This document shows positions 1 to 8,031 of a stretch of DNA of 64,000 nt, piece after piece (within the stretch, counting starts at the first letter, position 1; every line of letters starts with the position of its first letter). The DNA comes from G965222335 sp965222335. Its GTDB lineage: Bacteria; Pseudomonadota; Gammaproteobacteria; Pseudomonadales; Halieaceae. The stretch lies in NCBI GenBank assembly GCA_965222335.1, contig OZ244944.1, positions 2,666,001-2,730,000 of the forward strand, in the 5' to 3' direction. Under the pieces are notes generated by a model. It worked only from the letters and a program-made list of their open reading frames with translations. It searched no databases and was not told the DNA's origin. A program made the translations under genes and the position numbers.

Positions 1-1470
1 CAGGACCAGTTCTCCGGCCTGCCCTACGTGATGGACGCCGAGGACGTGCTCGACCTGTACCAGCGGCGGGTGCCGATGTTCCGGCACATGAACCCCCTGG
101 CCTTCCGCGAGCTGATTATCGAGAGCCGGATTATTGTCAGCCTGCCGCCGGAGGAGCTGGCCCAGGTCAAGCAGGGCGGCGAACGCTCGACCCAGTTCGT
201 GCCCGCCGGGGAGCCGGTCTACCGCAACGGCGAATTCAGCACCACTTTCTACACCCTGGTCGAGGGTGAGGTGCAGCTGCAGCTGGAGGCCGACGGCCCC
301 TGGCACACGATCAGCCCGGGGCAGTTCTTCGGCGAGATGAGTCTGATCTCCGGGCGCCCGCGCCAGGGCGATGCGGTGGTGTCCCGGGACAGCATCCTGA
401 TCGAGACCCCGCGCCGGATCATGGTCAAGCTGATGAACTCCAACGAGGAGGTGCGCAGCGGTATCGACCGGGTTTTCGTGATGCGCGCCCTGCAGGCGGC
501 GTTCCGGCCCAACCTGACCCTGGACGAACTGGCGGATATCGCCGGGCGCGTCGAGACCTGCCAGTTCAAGGCCGGCGAGACCCTGTTCGAGGCGGGGGAG
601 GAGGGCGACTGCCTGCACCTCATCCGCAGCGGCACGGTGATGCTGACCCGGGGTGGCGCCAATCTCGTGGTTGCCCAGAATCACTCGGGCGAGCTGGTCG
701 GACAAATGGCCCTGATGGGCGCGCCGCGACGTCGCGACACCGCTACCGCGGCGGTGCGCACGGAAACCGTGCTGATCCGGCGGCCGGAGTTCCTGGCCCT
801 GGTCAACAGCCAGCCGGACCACGTCGCCACCCTGCAGGGGCGGCTCAGCAATATGCTGCAGAAAACCAATGCCATGGCCTCCCAGCCCGAGGCGGCCCGG
901 GCCATCGGCTTCCTGATGGGTGAGGGGCTGGGCGAGGCGACCAATGCCCTGGTGATCGATGAAGACCTGTGCGTGGGCTGTGACAACTGTGAGCGCGCCT
1001 GCGCCGAGACCCACGGCGGCATCTCCCGCCTGGATCGCGAGTCCGGCGCCTCGATGGCGGGGCTGCACGTGCCGATCTCCTGCCGCCACTGCGAACTGCC
1101 CCACTGCATGAAGGACTGCCCGCCGGATGCGATCCGCCGCTCCGCCAATGGCGAGGTCTTTATCAGTGACAGCTGCATCGGCTGTGGCAACTGTGAAACC
1201 AACTGTCCCTACGACGCGATCAAGCTCAGCTATGCTGCGCCCCCCAAGCCGGGCCTGCTGTCCTGGTTGTTCTTTGGTCGCGGCCCGGGTCCCGGCGAGC
1301 CGGAACAGTTCGAGCCCTCTGCCGCGGCCAGGGACGTGGGCAAGAAAGCGGTCAAGTGCGACGCCTGCATGGGGCGCCCGGGCGGTCCCGCCTGCGTGCG
1401 TGCCTGCCCCACGGGCGCTGCGGTGCGCCTGGCGCCTGAGCAGTTCGCCGAACTGGTGGAGGGCCACTGA
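1..1470 (+). CDS. Cyclic-nucleotide-binding / four-cluster ferredoxin protein (5' end cut by window)
   Basis: The frame is open to the left edge, so the protein starts outside the window; a methionine at base 28 is probably internal. Two cyclic-nucleotide-binding-like domains come first (about bases 190-430 and 560-790). The first keeps the phosphate-binding pattern FGEMSL...RPR. The second reads VGQMAL, with Q replacing the ribose-contacting E, so it may not bind nucleotide. Four cysteine motifs follow: CVGCDNCERAC, CRHCELPHCMKDCP, CIGCGNCETNCP and CDACMG...CVRACP. This is the layout of four-cluster electron-transfer subunits such as DmsB. The stop overlaps the next gene (TGATG). Likely role: a cytoplasmic electron-transfer subunit feeding the membrane cytochrome downstream, possibly gated by cAMP, c-di-GMP or a similar ligand. 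A flavin oxidoreductase domain upstream is possible but not visible. Confidence 0.85.
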   Translation, partial: QDQFSGLPYVMDAEDVLDLYQRRVPMFRHMNPLAFRELIIESRIIVSLPPEELAQVKQGGERSTQFVPAGEPVYRNGEFSTTFYTLVEGEVQLQLEADGPWHTISPGQFFGEMSLISGRPRQGDAVVSRDSILIETPRRIMVKLMNSNEEVRSGIDRVFVMRALQAAFRPNLTLDELADIAGRVETCQFKAGETLFEAGEEGDCLHLIRSGTVMLTRGGANLVVAQNHSGELVGQMALMGAPRRRDTATAAVRTETVLIRRPEFLALVNSQPDHVATLQGRLSNMLQKTNAMASQPEAARAIGFLMGEGLGEATNALVIDEDLCVGCDNCERACAETHGGISRLDRESGASMAGLHVPISCRHCELPHCMKDCPPDAIRRSANGEVFISDSCIGCGNCETNCPYDAIKLSYAAPPKPGLLSWLFFGRGPGPGEPEQFEPSAAARDVGKKAVKCDACMGRPGGPACVRACPTGAAVRLAPEQFAELVEGH

Positions 1471-2348
1471 TGCGCACCGGGATTCTCGCCTGGCGCGACT
1501 ACCGTTACGGCAAGTGGGCGGTGCTGCTGTCGGTGATAGCGGTTGGCCTCTACCTCAGCCAGACCCTCGATCCCGCCCAGCCCCCCAACGGCGGCACCTG
1601 GCAGGGTTATGTACTGGGCACGGTGGGCGCGCTGCTGATTGTCTGGCTCAGCCTGCTGGGCCTGCGCAAGCGCCGCTACAGTTCCACCGCCGGCACCGTA
1701 CAGGGCTGGACCTCGGCCCACGTCTATCTCGGCGCGGCGGTGCTGCTGGTGGCGACCCTGCACAGCGCCGCCCAGGTGGGCTGGAACGTGCACACCCTGG
1801 CCTATGTGCTGATGTGCGCGGTGATCTTCTCCGGCTTTTACGGCCTTTACGTCTACGTGCATTTCCCCGGCCGCCTGGCCGGCAACGCCGCCGGCAAGGA
1901 CCGTGACACCTGGCTGGAAGAGCTGGCGAGCCTGGACGACAACATCCGCGATGCGGTGGATGGCTGCGACGCCGAGCTGCAGGGCATGGCCCTCAGCGCC
2001 CTGGACCTGACCCGCCTCGGCGGCGGCACGCTGCAGCAGCTCAGCGCCCGGGACCATTCCCGCATCCTGGTACCCGGTGAGAACAAGCCGCAGAAAAACA
2101 CCGAGCAGGAGGTGATTATCGCCGCCATCGCGGCGCGCATTCCCGACGCCCGCAAGCAGTCCGAGGCGGAGCTGCTGAATGAGCTGCTGGCCCTGTTCGG
2201 CCGGCGCCAGGTGATCCTGCACCTGCTGCGGCAGGACATTCGCCTCAAGGGCTGGCTGAAAATCTGGCTGCTGCTGCATATACCACTGACCGTGGCCCTG
2301 TTGGTGGCGTTGCTCATCCACATTTTCTCCGTCTTCATTTACTGGTAG
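1470..2348 (+). CDS. Probable membrane diheme b-type cytochrome subunit
   Basis: This 292-residue integral membrane protein has about five hydrophobic segments (roughly residues 16-32, 47-66, 84-104, 109-131 and 265-292) and a soluble stretch between the fourth and fifth. H84 and H98 lie in one helix and H270 and H284 in the last; both pairs are separated by 13 residues, the spacing expected of bis-His heme ligands in b-type cytochromes. The start codon shares one base with the stop of the Fe-S gene, so translation is probably coupled. By position it would pass electrons between the cytoplasmic Fe-S subunit and the periplasmic decaheme cytochrome encoded next. I cannot assign a named family; the heme assignment is inferred from histidine spacing. 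Confidence 0.7.
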   Translation: MRTGILAWRDYRYGKWAVLLSVIAVGLYLSQTLDPAQPPNGGTWQGYVLGTVGALLIVWLSLLGLRKRRYSSTAGTVQGWTSAHVYLGAAVLLVATLHSAAQVGWNVHTLAYVLMCAVIFSGFYGLYVYVHFPGRLAGNAAGKDRDTWLEELASLDDNIRDAVDGCDAELQGMALSALDLTRLGGGTLQQLSARDHSRILVPGENKPQKNTEQEVIIAAIAARIPDARKQSEAELLNELLALFGRRQVILHLLRQDIRLKGWLKIWLLLHIPLTVALLVALLIHIFSVFIYW

Positions 2349-2352
2349 CGCC

Positions 2353-4089
2353 GTGTATTTCCTGGTTCGCAAGCAAACCGGCCGCGGCAGCGGCGAGGCC
2401 CTGGAAACCGAATACCAGGGGGACAGCCTTACCCTGGGCGGGGCCGACAACGCGATGGTGCAGCTGCCGGGCATCGATGGCCTGGTACAGCTCTCCGCTG
2501 CCGGCGATGGCGCCAGGGTCAGCAGCCAGAAGGTTGCCTTCGAACTCGGCGGCAAGTCACAGCGCAAGGCCACCCTCGCCATGGGCCAGACCCTGGCGAT
2601 CAGCGGTTACGAACTCAGCCTGTTTACTCCTCCCAGCGGTTTTGAACTCGGGGTGCAGGTGCGCCGCACCGCCGCGGCCAGTGCCGCCTACGCCGGTGCC
2701 ATGGAACTCGGTGGCCGGGGCGTCCGTCGCACCAGCTGGATGCTGGCCCTGCTGGTACTCGCCGCGTGTTTGCTGCTGCCCCTGGCCGGCGTGTTCCAGC
2801 CCGAGGTGGCGGCCACCCTGCGCAACTCGCCGCTGCCGGATGACGGCCTCTGGTCCAGTGGCCCCCTGCATGCCGCGCACAACACCAGCGGGATTGCCCA
2901 GGACTGCCAGGCCTGTCACAAGGAGCCCTTCGTGATGGTTGAGGACGCTGCCTGCCTGGACTGTCACCGCCCCATGACCGAGCACGTGGACGTGGCGGTG
3001 CACCCCGCCGAGGCCTTTGCCGGTGAGCGCTGCGCCAGCTGCCACCGCGAACACAATGAGCCCGCCCTGCTGGTGCGCCGCGACAACCCGCTGTGCGTGG
3101 ACTGTCACGCCACGCCCGGCGAATGGCCCGCCGCACAAGACATGGGCGCGGTAGCGGCCTTTACCGCCAGCGCGCACCCGGCCTTCAAGCTGGGCTTGCT
3201 CACCCCCCGGGGCCCCGGCGGTGCCCACGGCTGGGAAGTGGAGCGCATCCGCCCGGCGGCGGGCGAGGTGCTGCAGGAGCGCTCCAATCTCAAGTTTACC
3301 CACGCGGTGCACCTGGACCCGCAGAAGGTGCAGGACGAGGGTAGTGGCGAGGCCCTGGTGTGCGCTTCCTGCCACACCGCCAGGGAAGACGGCGAGCACT
3401 TCGAGCCGATCAGCATGGACAAGCACTGCCGCAGCTGCCACGGCCTGAGCTTCGACGTGTTCGACCCCGATCTCGAGCTGCCCCACGGCGACCTGCGCGC
3501 GGCAATCACCGCCATGGAAGCGCACTTCATTCGCGAGTTTACCGATCCCGTACTGCGCCAGGAGCGCGCCGGGCAGAAGCCTCGCAGGGTCCCTGGCAAG
3601 CGTTTTGCCGCTGCTTCCTGTGAAGGCAGTGGCCTGGATTGCGGACGCGCGGAGGCGCTGCAGGAGGCCGAGTACCAGTTCGAACAGACCGGCTGTATTA
3701 CCTGCCACGTGGTCGAGGATACGGGCCTTGAGGATATTTTTGATCGCTGGTACGTGCAGCCGATTCGCATTACCGGCGACTGGTACCCGAAGAGCCGGTT
3801 TGACCATACCAGCCATCTGAGCTTAGCTTGGGATGAGCCTACCGAGGTCTGCGAGGCCTGTCATAAGGCCTCTGTATCGGACAGCGCCCGGGATATCCTG
3901 ATCCCCGGGCAGGACAATTGCCTGGCCTGCCACGCGCAGGATCGGGCCACCGCCGAGGTGGACTGCGTGAGTTGTCATGTATTCCACCAGCGCGATGGCA
4001 GCCTGTCGCTGCAAGCGCGGGCCGGCCTGCCGGCCGGCCACCCTGGGGGTGGACCTCAGGGAGCGATGACGCAAGGGGGAGGAGAGTGA
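2353..4089 (+). CDS. FHA-like domain fused to membrane-anchored decaheme c-type cytochrome
   Basis: Starts at a GTG four bases after the previous stop. Residues 1-92 are soluble and resemble a degenerate FHA fold (strand pattern with LTLGGADNAMVQL followed by a short C-terminal beta motif). One membrane segment spans about residues 129-148. The remainder carries ten CxxCH heme sites: CQACH, CLDCH, CASCH, CVDCH, CASCH, CRSCH, CITCH, CEACH, CLACH and CVSCH. The expected topology is a cytoplasmic FHA-like head and a periplasmic heme domain, because c-heme is attached in the periplasm. Genes for another FHA protein, a kinase and a phosphatase lie in the same cluster, so phosphothreonine-dependent control of this cytochrome is plausible. 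The FHA call is by eye and weaker than the heme call. Confidence 0.85.
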   Translation: MYFLVRKQTGRGSGEALETEYQGDSLTLGGADNAMVQLPGIDGLVQLSAAGDGARVSSQKVAFELGGKSQRKATLAMGQTLAISGYELSLFTPPSGFELGVQVRRTAAASAAYAGAMELGGRGVRRTSWMLALLVLAACLLLPLAGVFQPEVAATLRNSPLPDDGLWSSGPLHAAHNTSGIAQDCQACHKEPFVMVEDAACLDCHRPMTEHVDVAVHPAEAFAGERCASCHREHNEPALLVRRDNPLCVDCHATPGEWPAAQDMGAVAAFTASAHPAFKLGLLTPRGPGGAHGWEVERIRPAAGEVLQERSNLKFTHAVHLDPQKVQDEGSGEALVCASCHTAREDGEHFEPISMDKHCRSCHGLSFDVFDPDLELPHGDLRAAITAMEAHFIREFTDPVLRQERAGQKPRRVPGKRFAAASCEGSGLDCGRAEALQEAEYQFEQTGCITCHVVEDTGLEDIFDRWYVQPIRITGDWYPKSRFDHTSHLSLAWDEPTEVCEACHKASVSDSARDILIPGQDNCLACHAQDRATAEVDCVSCHVFHQRDGSLSLQARAGLPAGHPGGGPQGAMTQGGGE

Positions 4090-6119
4090 TGGACTGGCGC
4101 CTGTTGAGTGTGTGCGGAGCACTCCTGTTGGCAGCCTGTGGCGGCGGCGGGGGGGGCGGCAGCAGTGCCGGCAGTTCCCCGGCCACCGACGAGGCCGCCG
4201 TTCCCTGCGAGGGCCAGTGTGCCTCCGCCCAGAGTTTCCTGACCGTGAGCGATGTGCGCCGGGTCCTGGCCCAGGGTATCGCCCAGGCCAATGCCCTGGG
4301 CGAGCAGGCCACGATTGCGGTGGTCGACCGGGTGGGCAACGTGCTCGCGGTGCACCGCATGGCGCCGGTGGCCCCGGCCATCACGATCAGCACCACCTTC
4401 CCCACCACCGTCACCACCGGCCTTGAGGGCGTGGTCTTGCCCGAGGGCCTCGCGGGAGACGCCCTGGCGGCAATTGCCAAGGCGGTCACCGGGGCCTACC
4501 TGTCCAGTGAGGGCAATGCCTTCTCCACCCGCACCGCCAACCAGATCGTGCAGGAACACTTCAACCCCGGCGAGCAGAACCAGCCCGGCGGGCCCCTGTT
4601 CGGGGTCCAGTTCAGCCAGCTCGCCTGCTCCGACTTCACGCTGTCCCCGCTCGGCGGCAATGGCGATCCGGTGCTTGGCGACGGGCCCGGCTTCGGCCCG
4701 GCGGTGCCGGCAGGGCCAACGGTGGGCCCCCAGCGCTCACCCCTGGGGCTCTCGGCTGACCCTGGCGGCCTGCCCCTGTACAAGGATGGAACCCCGGTGG
4801 GCGCTGTGGGCGTGATCGCCGACGGCCGCTACAGCATCGACAAGAACATTCTCGACACTGACCGGGATACCGATGAGCTGATCGCCTTTGCCGCCACCTT
4901 TGGCTACGCTGCGCCCCCGGACCGCCGCGCCGACCGGATCACGGTCGAGGGCAAGACCTTCCGCTTCAGCGACATCGGCTTCGGTGACCTGCCCGAGGAC
5001 CCGGCCCAGGCCCCGGCCTACGACACCCTGGACAGCGGTGAGCTGGTCGCGGTGCGCGGCTACACCACCGGCAGCATCATCCGCGGCACGGCCTTCGGCC
5101 AGCCCGCTTCCGGGATTCGCCCGGCGCTGGGCTACGACGGCCTGGACGCTTTTGTGTTCGTGGATGCGGACAACAACAACCGCTTCCCGGTCCGCGGCGG
5201 CAGCGATAACGCCGAGACCGGTGGCGCGGCCCTGACCGCGACCGAGGTGCGGCAGCTGCTGATCTCGGCGATCAGCGTCGCCAACCGCTCCCGCGCACAG
5301 ATCCGCCGGCCCCTGGGCACCCCCGCCCGGGTCACCGTGTCGGTGGTGGACAGCCAGGGTACGATTCTCGGCATGCTGCGCACCCGTGACGCCCCGATCT
5401 TTGGCGCCGATGTCTCGCTGCAGAAAGCGCGCACCGCGGCGCTGTTTTCCTCCCGGGACGCCGCCGAGTTCCTGCGCGGTATCACCACCCCGGCGGTCTA
5501 CGTGAATCCTGATCTCTCGCCCAAGGCAGAGGTCGTGATCGGTGACTACGTGGATGCGGTGCAGAACTTTGTCGGCCCCCAGGCCCTGACCGACGGGGTG
5601 GCTTTCTCGGATCGTGCCGGCGGCAACCTGGCCCGCCCCTTCTACCCGGACGGTATTCGCGGTAACCCCCACGGCCCCCTCAGCAAGTCACTCGCCAACA
5701 ACGAGTGGAGTGTCTTCTCCACGGGTCTGCAGCTGGATCTTGCCATTAACCAGATCCTGCAACACGTCCTGTTCACTCTCGGCGCCACCGACCAGGGCGT
5801 GGGTCCCAACTGCGCCCAGTCCGATGAGCCGCGGATGGCCAACGGCTCGCAGATTTTCCCGGGCAGCGTACCGATTTATCGGGGTGAGCAGCTGGTGGGT
5901 GGTATCGGGGTTTCCGGTGACGGGATTGATCAGGACGACATGATCTCCTTCCTCGGCCTGCATGAGGCGGGGCAGGTGCTCGACGGCAGCATCAACAATG
6001 CGCCGCCGTCGATGCGCGCGGACCGACTTATGCCGGGGGGGGCGCGCCTGCGCTATATCCAGTGTCCGCAGACGCCCTATATCGATAGCGATGAACAGCA
6101 AGTGTGCGCGGGGAAATAA
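4089..6119 (+). CDS. Lipoprotein with two GlcG/HbpS-like (heme-binding family) domains
   Basis: The chosen ATG overlaps the preceding stop (TGATG) and begins a lipoprotein signal with lipobox LLAAC (Cys17), followed by a Gly-rich linker. The reading frame continues upstream, but that part lies inside the cytochrome gene. The 676-residue product contains two regions with the GlcG/HbpS (DUF336) pattern: a helix of the type TVSDVRRVL...A, then a strand like TIAVVDRVGNVLAV. The second copy has TATEVRQLL and VSVVDSQGTILG. HbpS proteins bind heme. Here the domains are interrupted by long inserts, giving a protein several times the usual length of about 150 residues. As a lipoprotein among cytochromes, it could handle heme or stabilise the complex at the outer membrane; this is an inference. 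Confidence 0.75.
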   Translation: MDWRLLSVCGALLLAACGGGGGGGSSAGSSPATDEAAVPCEGQCASAQSFLTVSDVRRVLAQGIAQANALGEQATIAVVDRVGNVLAVHRMAPVAPAITISTTFPTTVTTGLEGVVLPEGLAGDALAAIAKAVTGAYLSSEGNAFSTRTANQIVQEHFNPGEQNQPGGPLFGVQFSQLACSDFTLSPLGGNGDPVLGDGPGFGPAVPAGPTVGPQRSPLGLSADPGGLPLYKDGTPVGAVGVIADGRYSIDKNILDTDRDTDELIAFAATFGYAAPPDRRADRITVEGKTFRFSDIGFGDLPEDPAQAPAYDTLDSGELVAVRGYTTGSIIRGTAFGQPASGIRPALGYDGLDAFVFVDADNNNRFPVRGGSDNAETGGAALTATEVRQLLISAISVANRSRAQIRRPLGTPARVTVSVVDSQGTILGMLRTRDAPIFGADVSLQKARTAALFSSRDAAEFLRGITTPAVYVNPDLSPKAEVVIGDYVDAVQNFVGPQALTDGVAFSDRAGGNLARPFYPDGIRGNPHGPLSKSLANNEWSVFSTGLQLDLAINQILQHVLFTLGATDQGVGPNCAQSDEPRMANGSQIFPGSVPIYRGEQLVGGIGVSGDGIDQDDMISFLGLHEAGQVLDGSINNAPPSMRADRLMPGGARLRYIQCPQTPYIDSDEQQVCAGK

Positions 6120-6123
6120 CGCC

Positions 6124-8022
6124 ATGGATGCCAGCAGCGTGACCCGAACCCTCCTGCCGCAGATTGCGGTATCCCTCCTCCCGGCGGTGACCCTGGCGGC
6201 GGCGGTCAGTCTGAGCCTCGCTGCCGCACCGACACGCGCCCAGGCCGGGGATGAAGCCCTGGTGAGTTGCGACGATACCGACGCCCGTGACCGCGGCCGC
6301 AGCACCCGTCGCCGGGCCGGCGGTTCCAACCGCGACTGCGAGTACCGCGAGACCGTGGTCGACGAGACTACCGGTGAGGTCCTGCGGGAGCGCCCGGTCG
6401 TAGAGCAGCGCAGCGTGCTGCCGCGCAGCTATTCCTCGATCCCGCGTCCCACCGCCGAGCAGTACGTGGAACTGATCCCGATCCCGGACCGCTGGCGCAT
6501 CGTCAATACTCTGGGCTACCCCGACAACTGGTGGGACCCCTACAACCAGAACACGATCAAGGGCGACCGGCCGATCCACGACGACTGGTTCTTCAACGTG
6601 ACCGCGATTTCGGACAGCGTGGTCGAGCTGCGCGAGGTACCGACCCCGGTCGGGGTGCAGTCTACCGAGGATCCGGGTGAACTCGACGTGCTGGGGCGCA
6701 CCGAACAGGCCCTGTTCAACCAGAACCTGGCGGTGGAGTTGGTCTACTACAAGGGCGACACCGTGTTCAAGCCACCGGACTGGGAGTACCGCTTCACCCC
6801 GGTGTTCAACTACAACTACACCGAACTGGAGGAGGTCACCGGGGTTAACGCCGACCCCAACGACGGGATCACGCGGGATGACAACCATGTGGGTATCCAG
6901 GCCGCGTTCGTCGACAAGCACCTGCGCAATGTCTCGGATCGCTACGACTTCGACAGCCTGCGGGTGGGGATCCAGCCCTTCTCCAGCGACTTCCGCGGCT
7001 TCCTGTTCCAGGACGCGCCCTTCGGGGTGCGCCTGTTCGGCACCCGCGCCAATAACCGCTTCCAGTACAACCTGGCCTGGTTCCGGCGCCTGGAGAAAGA
7101 CACCAACTCGGGCCTCAACGATCTCAGCGAGGACCTGCGGGACGACGATGTGTTTGTCGCCAACCTGTACTGGCAGGACCAGCCCCAGCTGGGTTTCTTC
7201 TCCCAGTTCACGGTGCTCTATAACCGCAACCGCGAGGATGAGTTTTTCTACGACACCAACGAATTCATCCAGCGCCCGGCGTCCCTCGGCCAGGAGCGCC
7301 TGCGGGACTACGACGCCTACTACGTGGGCTACAACGGCGACGGCCACTTCGGCCGCCTGAACCTGACGGTGTCGGCCTACGCGGCCTTCGGCGAGGAAGA
7401 CGGCGCCGTGTTCACCGGCGAGGAATCGGATATCGAGGCGTTTTTCCTGGCCGCGGAACCGGGCATCGACTTCGACTGGATCCGCCTCCGTGGCTCCCTG
7501 CTGTATGCCAGCGGCGACGACGATCCCTTCGATGACAAGAGCCAGGGCTTCTCCGCGATCTTCGAGAACCCGCAGTTCGCCGGTGCCGATACCAGCTACT
7601 GGATTCGCCAGGGGGTACCCCTGATCGGCGGCGGCCGTGTGGCCCTGTCCCAGCGCAACGCGGTTCTGCCGGACCTGCGTGCGTCCAAGGAGCACGGCCA
7701 GTCCAACTTCACCAACCCGGGCCTGCTGCTGGCGGGCGCGGGGGTGGACCTCGACCTGTTGCCGGAACTGCGCCTGTCCTTCAACGCCAACTATCTCGCC
7801 TTTGCCGAGACCGAGGTGCTGGAGATCGCCCGCGCCCAGTCCAACGTGGACGAGGAAATCGGCCTGGACCTGTCCGCGGCCATCATCTGGCGGCCGTTCA
7901 TGACCCAGAACATCGTGGCGCGCCTGTCCTACGCCCAGCTGATGTCGGGTGAGGGCTACCAGGACCTGTACGGGGACGATGATCCCTATTCCCTGTTGCT
8001 TAACGTGATACTGACCTTCTGA
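6124..8022 (+). CDS. Outer-membrane beta-barrel protein of a multiheme cytochrome cluster
   Basis: The ATG five bases after the previous stop begins a signal peptide (hydrophobic core followed by APTRAQA). The mature protein of about 600 residues is rich in alternating Tyr/Phe/Trp strands and Asp/Asn turns typical of a transmembrane barrel, and it ends in Phe (LNVILTF), the usual BAM recognition signal. I do not recognise a named porin family. Its position between a lipoprotein and two large multiheme cytochromes recalls porin-cytochrome conduits (the MtrAB type), where a barrel sheathes a heme wire across the outer membrane. That parallel rests on context only; no MtrB sequence signature was identified. 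Confidence 0.75.
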   Translation: MDASSVTRTLLPQIAVSLLPAVTLAAAVSLSLAAAPTRAQAGDEALVSCDDTDARDRGRSTRRRAGGSNRDCEYRETVVDETTGEVLRERPVVEQRSVLPRSYSSIPRPTAEQYVELIPIPDRWRIVNTLGYPDNWWDPYNQNTIKGDRPIHDDWFFNVTAISDSVVELREVPTPVGVQSTEDPGELDVLGRTEQALFNQNLAVELVYYKGDTVFKPPDWEYRFTPVFNYNYTELEEVTGVNADPNDGITRDDNHVGIQAAFVDKHLRNVSDRYDFDSLRVGIQPFSSDFRGFLFQDAPFGVRLFGTRANNRFQYNLAWFRRLEKDTNSGLNDLSEDLRDDDVFVANLYWQDQPQLGFFSQFTVLYNRNREDEFFYDTNEFIQRPASLGQERLRDYDAYYVGYNGDGHFGRLNLTVSAYAAFGEEDGAVFTGEESDIEAFFLAAEPGIDFDWIRLRGSLLYASGDDDPFDDKSQGFSAIFENPQFAGADTSYWIRQGVPLIGGGRVALSQRNAVLPDLRASKEHGQSNFTNPGLLLAGAGVDLDLLPELRLSFNANYLAFAETEVLEIARAQSNVDEEIGLDLSAAIIWRPFMTQNIVARLSYAQLMSGEGYQDLYGDDDPYSLLLNVILTF

Positions 8023-8031
8023 GGGGCTGCC

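Noticed and set aside
4139..4162. G-rich run at the start of the GlcG-like gene as a phase-variable tract
   Set aside because: The longest pure G run is short and the sequence encodes the Gly-rich linker after the lipoprotein cysteine, which is common in lipoproteins.
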